Source: Engraulis encrasicolus | Taxonomy: Eukaryota; Chordata; Actinopteri; Clupeiformes; Engraulidae | NCBI RefSeq assembly: GCF_034702125.1 | Contig: NC_085876.1 | Coordinates: 17,750,014-17,814,013 of the forward strand | DNA: 64,000 bases | Direction of reading: 5' to 3' | Shown: one piece after another, positions 44,372-56,700 of the stretch | Layout of the letters: each line of letters starts with the position of its first letter | Numbering within the stretch: the first letter of the stretch is position 1 | The notes under the pieces: generated by a model | Databases searched by the model: none | What the model saw: only the letters and a program-made list of their open reading frames with translations | What the model was told of the DNA's origin: nothing | Position numbers and translations under genes: made by a program

Positions 44372-45013
44372 TTTTTTGGGGCTTTTCAAGCCTTTATTAT
44401 GAGACAGGATAATGAAGGACAGACAGGAAGTGAGTTGGGATGAGAGACGGGGAAGGACTGGCAAAGGACCCGAGCCAGGAATCGAACCCGGGTGTAACGG
44501 GGGCCAACTAGCAGAGTTTCGCGTGGAACATTAGTAAACCTCCCTCCCAAAGCCTCAATACAGTGCAGTAGCGTTGGGCTATTGGATTGGCCCTTTAGCT
44601 CAGCGCACTCGTACTGTGACTCCCATTGCCAAATCGATGTAGTTGATGAGGTGGCAGGTTCACGCCCCGAGGGGCACGAACTGTGCGGGAACACCTCCGT
44701 CAGAGTGGTGCCGTAACCCGGATGGGAGTGAAGTTTAGGGGGGAGAGTGTAACAGAGGCCAACTAGCAGAGTTCGGTGTGGAACGTTAGTAAACCTCCCT
44801 CCCAAAGCCTCAATACAGTGCGGTAAAGTTGGGCTATCTGATTGGCCCTTTAGCTCAGCACGCTCGTACTGTGACTCCCATTGCCGAAACGATGTAGTTG
44901 ACGAGGTGGCAGGTTCGCTCCCCAAGGGGCACGAACAGTGCGGGAACACCTCCGTCACATGGGTCGGCGACGTAGCAGACGAGTGCCCTACCGTTAGGCC
45001 ACAGTAGGGCATG
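44372..45013 (-). mobile_element. tRNA-derived SINE, reverse, split by LTR element
   Basis: Left half 44372-44492 (CTTTATTATGAGACAGGAT to AATCGAACCCGGG) and right half 44960-45013 (GGTCGGCGACGTAGCAGACG to TAGGCCACAGTAGGGC) make one SINE of the 15421 family once 44493-44959 is removed. Confidence 0.8.
44493..44959 (+). mobile_element. TRIM-like miniature LTR element, copy 1
   Basis: Two direct 212-bp repeats (44493-44704, 44748-44959), each beginning TGTAAC and ending CCTCCGTCAGA/CCTCCGTCACA, flank only 43 bp. That internal piece starts G-TGGTGCCGTAACCCGGAT (primer-binding-site position, TGG start). It ends in the purine run AGGGGGGAGAG directly before the second repeat (polypurine-tract position). 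Flanks CGGG/TGGG suggest a 4-bp duplication with one change. The host SINE is cleanly split. No coding capacity. Each LTR carries TAGCTCAGC and GGTTCAC/GGTTCGCTCC, resembling tRNA A and B boxes. An alternative reading is a dimeric SINE. Confidence 0.75.
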
Positions 45014-45261
45014 GGTTTGGTGCCCTTTCAGGTGTCTTTGTCCCGGGCCCCGCCAAAGCATGGCCTAATATATTAATTGATTAATTAATATATTGGTAAT
45101 TTATTCATTGATATTGGTTATAGATTGAATATTGATTAAGATTTTAATGTAGGCCCTAGTCCAACCCCTGGTTATTATTTTCTACAATAGACTAGCACTG
45201 CATTCATATTTGATAGGGCTAAAATTTCATTTCCATGGCTTGAGGCACAAGATTTTTCTTC

Positions 45262-45284
45262 ACCCCGCCCCACCGACGTATAAA
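45262..45284 (+). promoter_or_regulatory. tmem164: tmem164 candidate core promoter
   Basis: GC box CACCCCGCCCC, then TATAAA at 45279-45284, followed by CpG-containing sequence. Placed about 740 bp ahead of the first coding exon, which needs a separate upstream leader exon. Activity is inferred. Confidence 0.45.
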
Positions 45285-46035
45285 GCGCGTTTGCAAGAGC
45301 AATGCAGGCAGCGCTCAGCGCTGTTCAGTTTCATCTCTGCGATGTCTCGTAGCTCTATGACACTACCCAATCGCATACGCGCGCAGACGCACAGAGGGCG
45401 GCGTCTCAGCGATTCAACCCAGGAAGTTTTTTGTTATGCTGGGTCAACGGGCTTCGATCCAAACTTGGGAAGGAATCGCGGAAGATGTTTTGTTAACGGG
45501 CTCTGATAGCGTTTCATCCACCGAGATATGGGCTGCGGGAGACGTATCTCGGCGCCGTTCCTTGTGTCTTCCTAGGTTTGGTCAACTTACCAACGTTTTA
45601 TTGACGCCCTTGTCGGACGTGCATGAATGGTTGTATTATTCTTTTTTATTTCCTATGGGCTTTTAACTCTGTTCAAACCCCTGTATCTTCACGGGTAGCT
45701 TTGTCGATAATAGTATGGTTTGATTGCCCAGTAATCGACATTTGATTAGTGCTGGGTAGTAGTGTGACCCTTCCTTCCTTTTTTCATGCTGCTGCTGCTG
45801 ATAAAGATTTTTCAGATTATGCCTAACCGCATGTATGTAGGCAGTCACCTCTTTGCTGGTATGTGTGTCTCGCACGCATGGTAGGATCTATTTACCCATT
45901 GCGGTTAAGATAACCCCTAAAATGTCAAAGCACGTTGAGAAGCCACAGCCGCAGTAGTTCATGTTTCGTCAAGAAATCGGCGTATTAGCTTTTATTCCCT
46001 CGTGCTCTGACCTTTTTCAGTACGAGAAGAGGAAT

Positions 46036-46395
46036 ATGTCTCGATACAATATTTACAGTCTACTGGACTGGGTGTACGGTGGCGTGGACCCCAAATTCGA
46101 AGGTAACGGAGGACCCGAGTGCGCTGCCTTCCTTACGCGCCAGCAACGCTTGAGTGAGAGCTTGGCGATCATTGTGATATCCATCGCAGAGGTCGTACTG
46201 GCTCTTAGAAAAATCAACTTTTCACAAGGACTTAAAGAAGCCAAACATGACAGGATCAGTAAGGAGGACAGTCTGGGCAAAAACCTTCTCTTGGTTGCAC
46301 TCTGCATGACGTTTGGTGTGGAAGTGGGATTCAAGTTCGCCACCAAGACGGTCATATACTTACTCAATCCTTGCCACGTTGTCACCATGGTGCAG
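46036..46395 (+). CDS. tmem164: tmem164 coding exon 1
   Basis: 120 codons. The exon probably begins at 46021 after a strong acceptor (CTCTGACCTTTTTCAG), giving 15 nt of leader. It carries the first membrane span ([15 protein letters not shown]) and [20 protein letters not shown]. Donor CAG|GTGAGA, phase 0. Confidence 0.95.
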
Positions 46396-47660
46396 GTGAG
46401 ACTACCTATTGTCTACAGTGTTTCCCACAGAAATTTTGGAAACTATGGGGGCAGCCGGGGTTTATTTTGTCCGGGGGGGGGGGGTCTTTCTCACACGGGC
46501 CTTTTTTTTTGGGGGGGGGGGGGGGGGGGTATTCTTGTAGCGTAAATGCAAAACGGCAAAACAATGACTACAGTATGACATTGGCGCATGGAGAAACTGT
46601 AGGCCTGGGCCTATATTTCAGCCATTTATATTTTGAGAAATAAGGCTACATAAGATTTTACCCATGACTTGTATAATAGTAGTACATTGTCATTGTCAAA
46701 AAATGCAGTACAGTGAATAATTTCTGTTTACAACACAGTTTCATTCGTCCCTCATGCAGGGGTCTGGGAAACAATAATAAAACAAAATAGGAGCAGAGAT
46801 AAGAATTTAAGAGCACTGTGAAATTGTTAACGCATAGACAAAAAGGGTCTTAGAGGGTAGGCTATGCCTTTTCCCCCACACATATCTGTAGGCGTACACA
46901 TTCTACATGAGGGGTGCTGGTCACAGGGCCAGTTTTTTCCAAATTCCTCCCATTAAAAGGGCTGAACAACATATTACACATTTATGTCTATATTCACATT
47001 CATTACACATTAATTTCTATATGCAGCCCGATGTCTCCTCTGCTGTGTCAATGAAGGTCTGTCACCAAACTCATTACAACTGTAAAACAAAGCCTAGGGA
47101 GTGTTAGTAAACTCATCCCAACTGACCCTTCTCTGAAGGCTTTTTATATTGCTCCCAAACCCAAGTAAACTACAACAACTTGACTAGGCTTTTGATCCCT
47201 GTCTTTCAAGCACTTGTGGTTCTCTCTATAGCAGGGGTGCCCAACCTTTTTTTTAACCAAGATCTACTTTTGAAGTTGATGGTCTGCCGTGATCTACCAA
47301 GTCAAATTCAAGGATGTCAGTATGAAAATTTAAGACCACCATTTATTAATCACATTATTATGAACAAAATGTTTTCAGTAGGCTACTATGGCCGTATCTT
47401 TTCAGTGTGTTTTTAAAGTGTGTTGAATAGCCTATCTTTACAAAGCAATGCAGCACTGATAGTATGCAGAGATAATTTCAGTCATACACAAGTCATAAAC
47501 AACTGAAACAATTTCAAAATGATAAACATTTGGTATATAAAAGGCACATAGGCCCTATTTCTAAAATATGATGAAGCATTATCATGCCTTCAGTGGTATA
47601 GGCTACAAATTGAAAAAGGGCTCAGAAATTCACCATTTGTTATGGGTAAATAGTAGGCTA

Positions 47661-47716
<56 letters not shown>

Positions 47717-47717
47717 T

Positions 47718-47778
<61 letters not shown>

Positions 47779-50700
47779 AATGAGAGAACTCATTGGATTG
47801 GTTAACACCCCTGTTAAGTGTGACTTCTATGAAGGTTTTTTTTTCAGCTCTCTGGGACAGTAGCACAGCAAAGGCTTTCTATTGTGAGTTTGGCCAATCG
47901 TTTTGTCCACAACTGAAGCAAGAAACAGCACAAATTGAAGTGAATTGAATTCCATACATGTCAACAACTAACATTTCCCTTACACGCGGCACGCGATGTA
48001 AACGCAGTTAGCGATGATGCATGCGACTAGCGATTTGGACGAAGATCCTCGCATATCGGCGTGTCATAACGCATCGTTGCGCACATGTTCTGTTACTCAC
48101 CCGATGTTACACGTGTGCACCCTCACAGTCACTTCCTAATGCTTTCCCCTCATTCTGTGTTACCGTGGGACTACTTATCTAACCAATACAGTCTATAGGA
48201 TGTATTTACTCCAGGAGGAAAATGCGAAGGAAATTCAAAATCGTAATTCAAATCGTTTTTTAACAAAAACGGATATCGTTTAAAAAAAAAATATATGTAT
48301 TTTTTTTTTTTTTTTTTTTTTTTACATTTTCGTAAACTATGGCGGCCAAATTTAAACTATGGCGGGCCGCCATAGTTTCCTCAATGTATGGGAAACACTG
48401 GTCTATATTGGTGATGGGCTATTCACTTAACAGCAGCAAGCAGGTTAAGCATATAACCTGTAAAGCATGCAGAAAATATAGCCAAATTACAGGCAATAGG
48501 CCTACATTTCACTATTGTGCTATGACATTACCTGACTGTGACATTACCTGAAACAATGGCCTTCTTTAAACCCTGGTGAGTTTCAGCAAAAAAAAAAAAA
48601 AACAAGGAAACAAATCAAACAGGTGGTCTTGAAAAGGTAACCAAAATAGGCCTACAGGTCTAGACTGTAAATAGAAGAATTATAGAAGTTATAGAACATC
48701 TCCTGAATATTTTACATGGTAGGCCTATAGGTCTACAGCTTATGTTAGAAGTGGACGCTGAAAAGAGTCATTTCATACAGGAAACATCTGAACAGGAAAT
48801 AGTGCACTGGCCTGGTTTTTACCATCTGGTGTTCACACCGTTGTGGTTTGCCTGCCAAAGAGGGGCACAGAGTCTGACATTATGACTCGACCCAAACATA
48901 GGCTACTGCAACAAGGAAATTGTAGCAAAATGAGTGTGTGCTTGTTGCAACTTCAGCAACTTCTAGCAGTCATTAGAACCTAGAAAACAAAACCTAGATT
49001 TCAATCAGATACATTTTGAACGATGATCGAAACAATGTGATTTTTGTTGTGAAGCTGATAAGACGACTTGTCCCATCATCACACACTCAAGATGTTCCGT
49101 CTCAACATCTTGATGCTGTAGTCCCCCGCCCATTTGCATTGAGTCTGGAATTAGATAACACTTTGTTAAGATGCTGGCTTACACTTCACTGTGAGGAAAA
49201 TCATACACTTGCCAGTTAACTCATTAGGTGATGCTCTCTGTGTGTATGGCGACTTTGAAATACACCTTTTTGGGACACAGTTAACTTGGATGAAGGATAT
49301 TTTGAAATGCATAATTAATGCATCAACATTTAAGGCATCTTAGAAGTGTTATTCTTTTATTTTACCCATCATGCTGTTCTTGCAAAACATAAAGGGACAT
49401 TTAAAAAAAAGAAGAAAAAAAAAAGACAAAAAAAACGGTCAAGTGAGTCATGACGAGAGGGCTTAATTTTCACACTTCCTGGAGTCTGCAGTGACAACAG
49501 CTTCCTTATTGACTATATTGTGCACAAGGAAGTGAATTGAGGTGTTGTTTGCTAGCGGGACCTCTATTTGTTTGCAGTGTTCACATATGCAAAACAACTT
49601 GTCTGTCATTCACTTTTCTCACTCTTCACAACTTTTTTTTTCAGCGTCTTTTTTTGTCAGATCTGTTAGTCTACTACATGACAATTGTATAAAAGTGGGT
49701 TCAGAGTGTATCAATTTAACACTGCATTATACTATAAGTGAGGGAATACTCATAAGTGAAGAGAAATGTTGACATATTGGGCCTACAGTCAGCAGACTCA
49801 TCGGCCCTGCCCTGCAATATAATAGTGCATTTGCTCAGGCAAACAAAAAGGAACATTGTACTCTTGGGTTGTTTTCTCTCACAGGAAGAGATCAGCTTTC
49901 ACCAGAAGCATGTCCTTGTCCTTGGGCACTTTATTGTAATAATGTGTTCATTCCAACATGCTACCTTGCATCCTCCACTTGTGCTTGTGGCCTCGCCCCG
50001 CCTTCTGGCCCCACCTCCGTGGAGAAAACAATAAAGTTTCCCCGCTGTCAACCTAGCCAAAACACTTTTTGGGGGACTATTCTTCATTCACCATCCAGTT
50101 TGCAAATGAGAAAATGACTTTACAACTGAGCTTTTGCGAGGTATACAAATAAAATGCTGTTGTCAGTTATGTCATCATGACATATTACTTCCTGGTACGA
50201 CTCGAGGCCACAAGTGGAGGACACAAAGGTTGCGTATTGGAATGCACTCTATGTCCCCCATGATGCTTTGGAGCAGTGTGTGAAATACCTGTAGTTATGG
50301 TATACTGCAGCCTAGTATACTGTTATATATTATTTAGTACAGTCAGGTTTATAGGTATACCGTACAGTGAGGCTATATAATGCCTGCTGTAGTAGCAATA
50401 ATAAAAATAAAGCATTTTATTTGTTGCATGGCGCCTTTCAGAACACCAAAGGTCACCCCTAGAAACAATAATAATAAAATGATAAAGCAAAAGAAAAAGA
50501 GAAGAGAGAGAAAAAATTAAAGTGCATAGGCTAATTTGAACAGGTGGGTCTTCAGGACAGAGTCCTGTGATCGTACCTCAGGTGGCAGGGCATTCGGTTC
50601 GGAGAAACATATGAAAACGATCTGGCTACCATTGTGCTCAGTAAACTCTTTGGTTGGGCCAGTAGTCCTGCATTTAATGAGTGTGATGGTGTGTAATTCT

Positions 50701-53700
50701 CTAATAAGTGTGTAATGTATATGAGGGTATACATGTAGTATAGGGCTGATTCTTCCCACAGGCCATTAGGATGCTTAAAGGTGCATTGTGTAATATGTTC
50801 AGTAGTTCATGTCCAGAATTCATGCTGCCGATTCACAAGTGTTACCTTACCATACATGAAAAAGGGGATCTTCTCCATGCTTTACCATTTTCAGTTTCCA
50901 GAAATAGACATTTTTAGCTGCAAAACCTACTTTACTTTGGTCATACTAGTACTGTATTGGTTTATTATTTGGTAAATAGCCTATTCATGAAAAGACCAAA
51001 TTTGGCAATAGGCAGTACAGTTTCAATGAACAGGGTAGTTGCAATACCTAATCCATCCACATCCTACACAGTGCAACTTTAACTGTGATTGTTATGTCAG
51101 GGAATGTTATTGACACTAGAGACATGTCATAGGATTCTTCTTCACAACTCCTCTTCTACATGCCAAGACTTTCTTCTACCTTTTTTCTTCCGGCGAATTA
51201 TTGAGCTCATAGCTTGTCATTGCTCATGAACTTTGAAATGTATGAGCATATGACAAGAAAACATCTTGTAATCTTGTAACCGTGCTAACCTTGTAAATCT
51301 TGTAGGGCCTAACCTTGCTAACCTTGTAATCTTGTAACCGTGGTTATAGGCCTCGTGGTTGGTTGAAGCAGTCTGACCTTGTTTTTTTTTAAAGGATAAC
51401 TTCTGCCAATTTCGACATGCAGTTGTAATGCTCACACTACCCTGGACTTGTCAGTACCTGAGATCCTGGTGCGAGATCCTGGTCATTGTAATGAGGGCAG
51501 GCGTTTGTTTACATTTTTTTTAAAAACATCTTGATTTATGCCAAATAACATGGGATAATATTTGGAGTAGGCCTAGAGTTCTCAACGGGCCTGAAAATGT
51601 CAACCCGACCCTACCCGGCCCGTGGCTTTTAAAACCCGAGCCCGATGTTACCCGACACATCACTGGAATTATCTAACCGAACCCGGCCCGAGGCCCGAAG
51701 TCGGGGGTCGAGTTTCCCCACGTTATCCTATGGAGAATGACGGGTTGTGGTGGGTCTTTAAGGGCACTTATGTGCAGTAAATTGCATAACCCACTTAAAA
51801 ACCTAGTGAAAAGATATTTTCCACAATAGAAACATAATATGAAATGGGCAAACTTACGTTCTTGCTATTTAAGCAGAATAATCCACAGCGCGATTTCAAT
51901 AACCGCTTCATGCTTCACGGCAACAACAATCTATCCACCTTTTGTTTTGACTTCTAAATGTAGGCTTAGCCTACTACATTTCCATCCCGAGTGTCTGATT
52001 AAATGTAGGCTACGTGAAGTTGCCCCTCCCTCCTTGTTTGTTCATATGCGCGGATGAGATGGAAAGCCTGGCTGTGCCAAACATTGTTTAAAAGTTTCAT
52101 CAAATTTTGGTCGGCACACAAGGTTTTGGACATACTAATTTCTAGTGGCACCTGGGCTACGGTTGGTGCATTGATAAGCCATGTAGCAAAAAAGACATAG
52201 CCTAGGTGAGAGGATGAGATCTTCCTCGGCTGGCGAGCGCTCCGCATGTGTGCGCGCGCGTTTCCTTCCCTCCCAAGAGCCGACAGTTGCTTACAAGTCG
52301 AAAACAGCACGAAAACAGCAAAGACAAGGGGATATTTCATTCAAACAGGGCCTACACGCTCCAAATAAAACATTGGCTGGGGGGATTTTCAACCAGACCG
52401 CAGCGCGAGCAGACAGTCAGTGTGAAAAGCCAAGTCTACCGGAAAAATCACCGTCTTCGCTGCCGCTCGCTTACCATCGGTGCACGAGCCATTTAAATAG
52501 TGAAGTGGCATATCGCAACAGCACATGCGGATTGGCCAAATTATATGCAACAAAGTCGCCAACAAAGCGTGGATTTAACGTTTAATACGCATGCCAACGT
52601 TGTGTGAATACGGGGAAAGGATAACCTAATTGGAAAGCCACTGTCCTTTCCATATGTAGAAGACCGCTTCGGTTTCGCTTCACCTCATAAGCATAATTTC
52701 CATGCACTGCATTTGCTGAGACTACTAAGCATAAAGTTAGCGATCAAACTAAAAAATATTGGTTGTTGTCATTACAGTAGGCTATTTAATAGGCTACTAT
52801 GGCTGTTGTTTAAAATAGCCATTGGATTGCCAACCGTCCTTGTATTAAGAAACAAAATTATGGTTCCATGAGCTGACATGGGACTCAATACCTATCGTTA
52901 AAATTGCATCTAAGAATTTTTTCCCCGTTTTTATTCGTTTGCGTAATTGTAGCCAATGTAATTTTTCTGTGCGTTCCGGGACCTCTGTCCAACTCATCAT
53001 TGCTGTGATGTCATGTTTGTTTTGCTTTCCGGTAGGCTACCTTGTGATTTACTAATTAAGCACTGCGCGCAACGTTGCATGCAGCAGCCTGCCAGACCTT
53101 CGTTACGCAGGCCTACATATATTTAGATAGATAGGCCTAGCTTTACTGACCCATCAAGGGGAAATTCGCCATGATTCACGGTAAACAGCAGAACTCATTT
53201 TTTTTTTCACTGGGCGGAAAAGATTGAGCCCGCGGACCGAACCGACCCGAGCCATATGCTTATATTTTCGACCCGAACCCGGCCGAACCCAAGGGGCCCG
53301 TCGGGTTTGTCGGGCTGACCCGACCCGTTGAGAACTCTAGTAGGCCTATGTTAAGAAAGTTTTTAATGTAAACAAAGTCTGCCCCCATTAGAATAGCTCA
53401 GATCTTGGAAAGGGCTGACTCGAAAAATGCAGCATCACAAGGGTAGCGTGAGCAATACAACAGCATATTGAAATTGGAAAAAGTTATCCTTTAATATAGG
53501 CTACTGTAGCATAGCCTTGTCAGACCATGCAACTGATAATAAAGGCTGTACAAGAGATGGAATTTAGGATTTGCCATGTATAACTAACAAATCCCCCTAA
53601 CGTGGTCCAGAATGCAGGAAATTGCACTCGAGAATATTGATTGGTATGTCTATTCCTGATGCTGGTTTGATCAAGCAAATAATCATCTGTGTGACACTCT

Positions 53701-56700
53701 GGTTCTAACAACATTACAGTAGCTTACTCATCTTTTGCCTCTTGATTCCTGTCCTGTATTCATAACCTTTTTCACTTTGCTCCATAGATCTTCCTCCTCG
53801 CCTGTCCACCCTGTAAAACAGCCACAATAGTTTTCAGGTGAGTTGAAAAAAACAAAACAAACAAATTCAATTACATGCGGGGGGAGGTGGGGGGTTGTGC
53901 ATGAAGCTCATGTGACGTGTATGCACATGGATTAGTTAGAATTTAAAGTTTATTGGGACAGAACACTGACGACGGAGACAGGAAATGAGGGGAAGAGGGA
54001 CGGAGACCCTGACCGGACTCAAACCTGGGTCCCCACCCATGGGCATGCCTCAGCATGCTGCACCAAAGCACCCTCCTGAACACAGCTTTATAAATCGCTG
54101 TGTGTTTTGTGCTCTCACACATCACATTTGGGGCTATGTGCACATGCAATCTTCTGGCCTAAAACCTGGATAAACTGTTTTAATCAAGTCATCAACACTG
54201 GATACAGAAAATACTCATATACAATCCCATCTCCACCACATAGTGGGCGAGGTATTTTACACATCAGAATTGGGACTCTACGCATCATCCCTCACTCAGC
54301 TTGCAGGTGCATCACAGTGGGACAGACATCACTGGAAAGGAGAGGCTGGAGCACACTGCAGCTTAGTTTTCAAGACTTTATTCTGTGTGCACACCCGACT
54401 AACGTTTCGTAGTTGCTACACCTTCTTCAGAGTGCTCCAGCATTTTACACATCTTCAGCCCTCATCCTTCCTCTGCTAATTTACCTTCATGAATCACAGC
54501 CCACTCTGAAGTTGCAGCACCCATGTAAACCAAACCCACAGTATGCGAACCTCAGAGCTATGTGATACCTCGTGCTCATTCCACACCGAAGAGCCAGGAC
54601 GGAGGAAATTGCTTTGGGGTATTGGAGAGGGGCGGTGGACCTTGGGGCCCAGTGGCTTCTCTTCGGGACATTTTCAACATGCCTAGTTGGGTTGACGAGA
54701 CCATGGGTGGGGTCATGTTCCATGATGAACTGTGATTGGTTTGTGCATACTGCAAGCAGGACGTGGGGGGCGGGGGGTAGGGTAGTTAACTAGGCTACCA
54801 GGGCTAGTAGTAAACTCATGAACCTCTACATGGAAGTATCATAAGCATGGCATCACAATGTCTTTATTAAGACATTTTCTATCTAGACCACAGCATGCAT
54901 TGTTTTGCTGCTTAGTGAACAAGCATGAGTTCTAAAGTAATCAAACAACAAGCATTGAATGAATGAATGAGCGAAAATCATTTGCACATTGCATTTTTGT
55001 CAGCGAGTTCCTCCTGATGGGGACATTATGAACTGTAGAGGGGCTTTGCATGGAGACCTTGTATATTCAGAGTTATTACACTATATTACATTACATTGCA
55101 TTGCACTTGTCAGACGCTTTTTAACCAAAGCGACTTACAATCGAGGACATAATCATAGCCGACATCACTAGTTGAAACAAAGTGCACAGGAAATATACAG
55201 AACAAGTGCAAATGCTAAGAAGGGTTAGTGTTTTTTTAAAGGTACTTGGTGAAGAAAAAGGAGTCGCACACAGGAGCTTGATGCTGTTCAGTGAAACAGT
55301 ATTAAAAGGTGAAAAATAAAGAGAAGTCAAAACAAAAAATGGGATGCAAACGTGTCGGGTCTAGCCCATGATCAACCCAATCCCCCCCCCCTTTATTTTT
55401 TTTTAAATTTGGGAACACTGATGATGGGCTAGACCCGAAACGTTTGCATCCCATTTTTTGTTTTGGACTCTCTTTATTTTTCAGCTTTTAATACAGTTTC
55501 ACTGAACAGCACCAAGCTCCTGTGTGCAACTCCTTTTTCTTCACACTGCATTTTTGTTTGTAATCACGTACCGAGCGAAACTCTCAAGTAAGACAAAGGC
55601 GCGGACGACATCTCATCACTTACATCATCACTTTAAAGGTACATTAACATAGGGTTAAGTAGAGTACATACATACACATCATTCCAGAGAGTCTGGCCAG
55701 GAACTGTGGCCTCTCAAGCATTAGTGTTGTAGATAGTCAAGAAAAAGAGTCTTTACTTGCTTCTTGAAGTCTGAGAGAGATTTGCCTAGTCTTGCTGCCT
55801 CTGGGAGACCGTTCCGCCACTGAGGAACGACAGAGAACAGTCTTGACTGGGATCGCTTAGACTAGAGCAGGCGGCAGGGCCAGGCGGCCTGTGTTGGAGG
55901 AGCGTAGTTCTCGTCCAGAAACAGAGACTTAGATCAAGGCCGTCAAGGGACAGACGACCACCGCCTGGTTGTAGTTGTGAGTCTGCTCGCGTCTTTCTGG
56001 CGTGAGGACACTCTCAGACCGGTCAGCTAGTTGTCACTAAAAAGTGCCAGTGGCCAGTAAACTGATGGAAGTGTCCGAATGCAGAGGGACTGGAATGACA
56101 GGATTCCAGAGGCTAGCTCTCCAACTCTGGACCTAATGAACTGCTCGTGGCAAGCTGAATCAGCCACTGACACATAGACATATGGACAGCGGATGTTCGA
56201 TTCAAAAGTGAAGCAACGGCCAGGGGAGGGACATTAGACGATTTTTGAGCGGATCAAGGACGTCGAGCGCCATTTCCTATTCCTCTCTATGGGAGTCTTG
56301 AAACAATGTATCTCCTTTAAAATTCTCCTCTGTTTTGCTTTCAAGTTAACCAAACTTACTCAGAGTTACTCTTGTGATAAGGTGTAATCACTTGAGGAGG
56401 GATCTAGAGACCGGGTGTGATCAAAAAGAGGACTGACACGACATAAAAGTCAGAACCAGAAAAGGCATCTGGTTCTTTTTGTAATACACTCACAATGTGA
56501 ACAAAAACAGAACAGAGTCCTTTTGCTGTTGGTTCACTTTTTGGTGTACTTAAAGAGGACCAGGTGTGCAAATACCCTAAACTTTTAGGAAGATGGTATA
56601 ATCTATGACCATTTCCTATTCATCACTCCAAAAGGATACAGATATCACCTGCAAGAATGCGCGTTCAAGATAGGATCATACTTTATTGTGTGTTACAAAA

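Larger units (their letters stand above)
46416..48400. mobile_element. hAT-like element (CAGTGTTTCCC ends), 1985 bp
   Basis: Inverted ends CAGTGTTTCCCACAGAAA and ATGTATGGGAAACACTG, followed inward by GGAAACTATGG / CCATAGTTTCC. GTCTA flanks both ends (46411-46415, 48401-48405). It lies 20 bp after the tmem164 exon 1 donor boundary. It contains long G runs and a GA microsatellite and no transposase frame. Confidence 0.75.

Noticed and set aside
45961..46035. In-frame upstream ATG that would add 25 residues to TMEM164
   Set aside because: A strong acceptor (CTCTGACCTTTTTCAG) at 46005-46020 separates it from the real start, and the vertebrate protein begins MSRY.
51999..52340. 113-codon minus-strand frame in hAT copy 1 as a transposase
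   Set aside because: The frame is not conserved in the similar copy at 59843-61549 and has no hAT transposase motifs.
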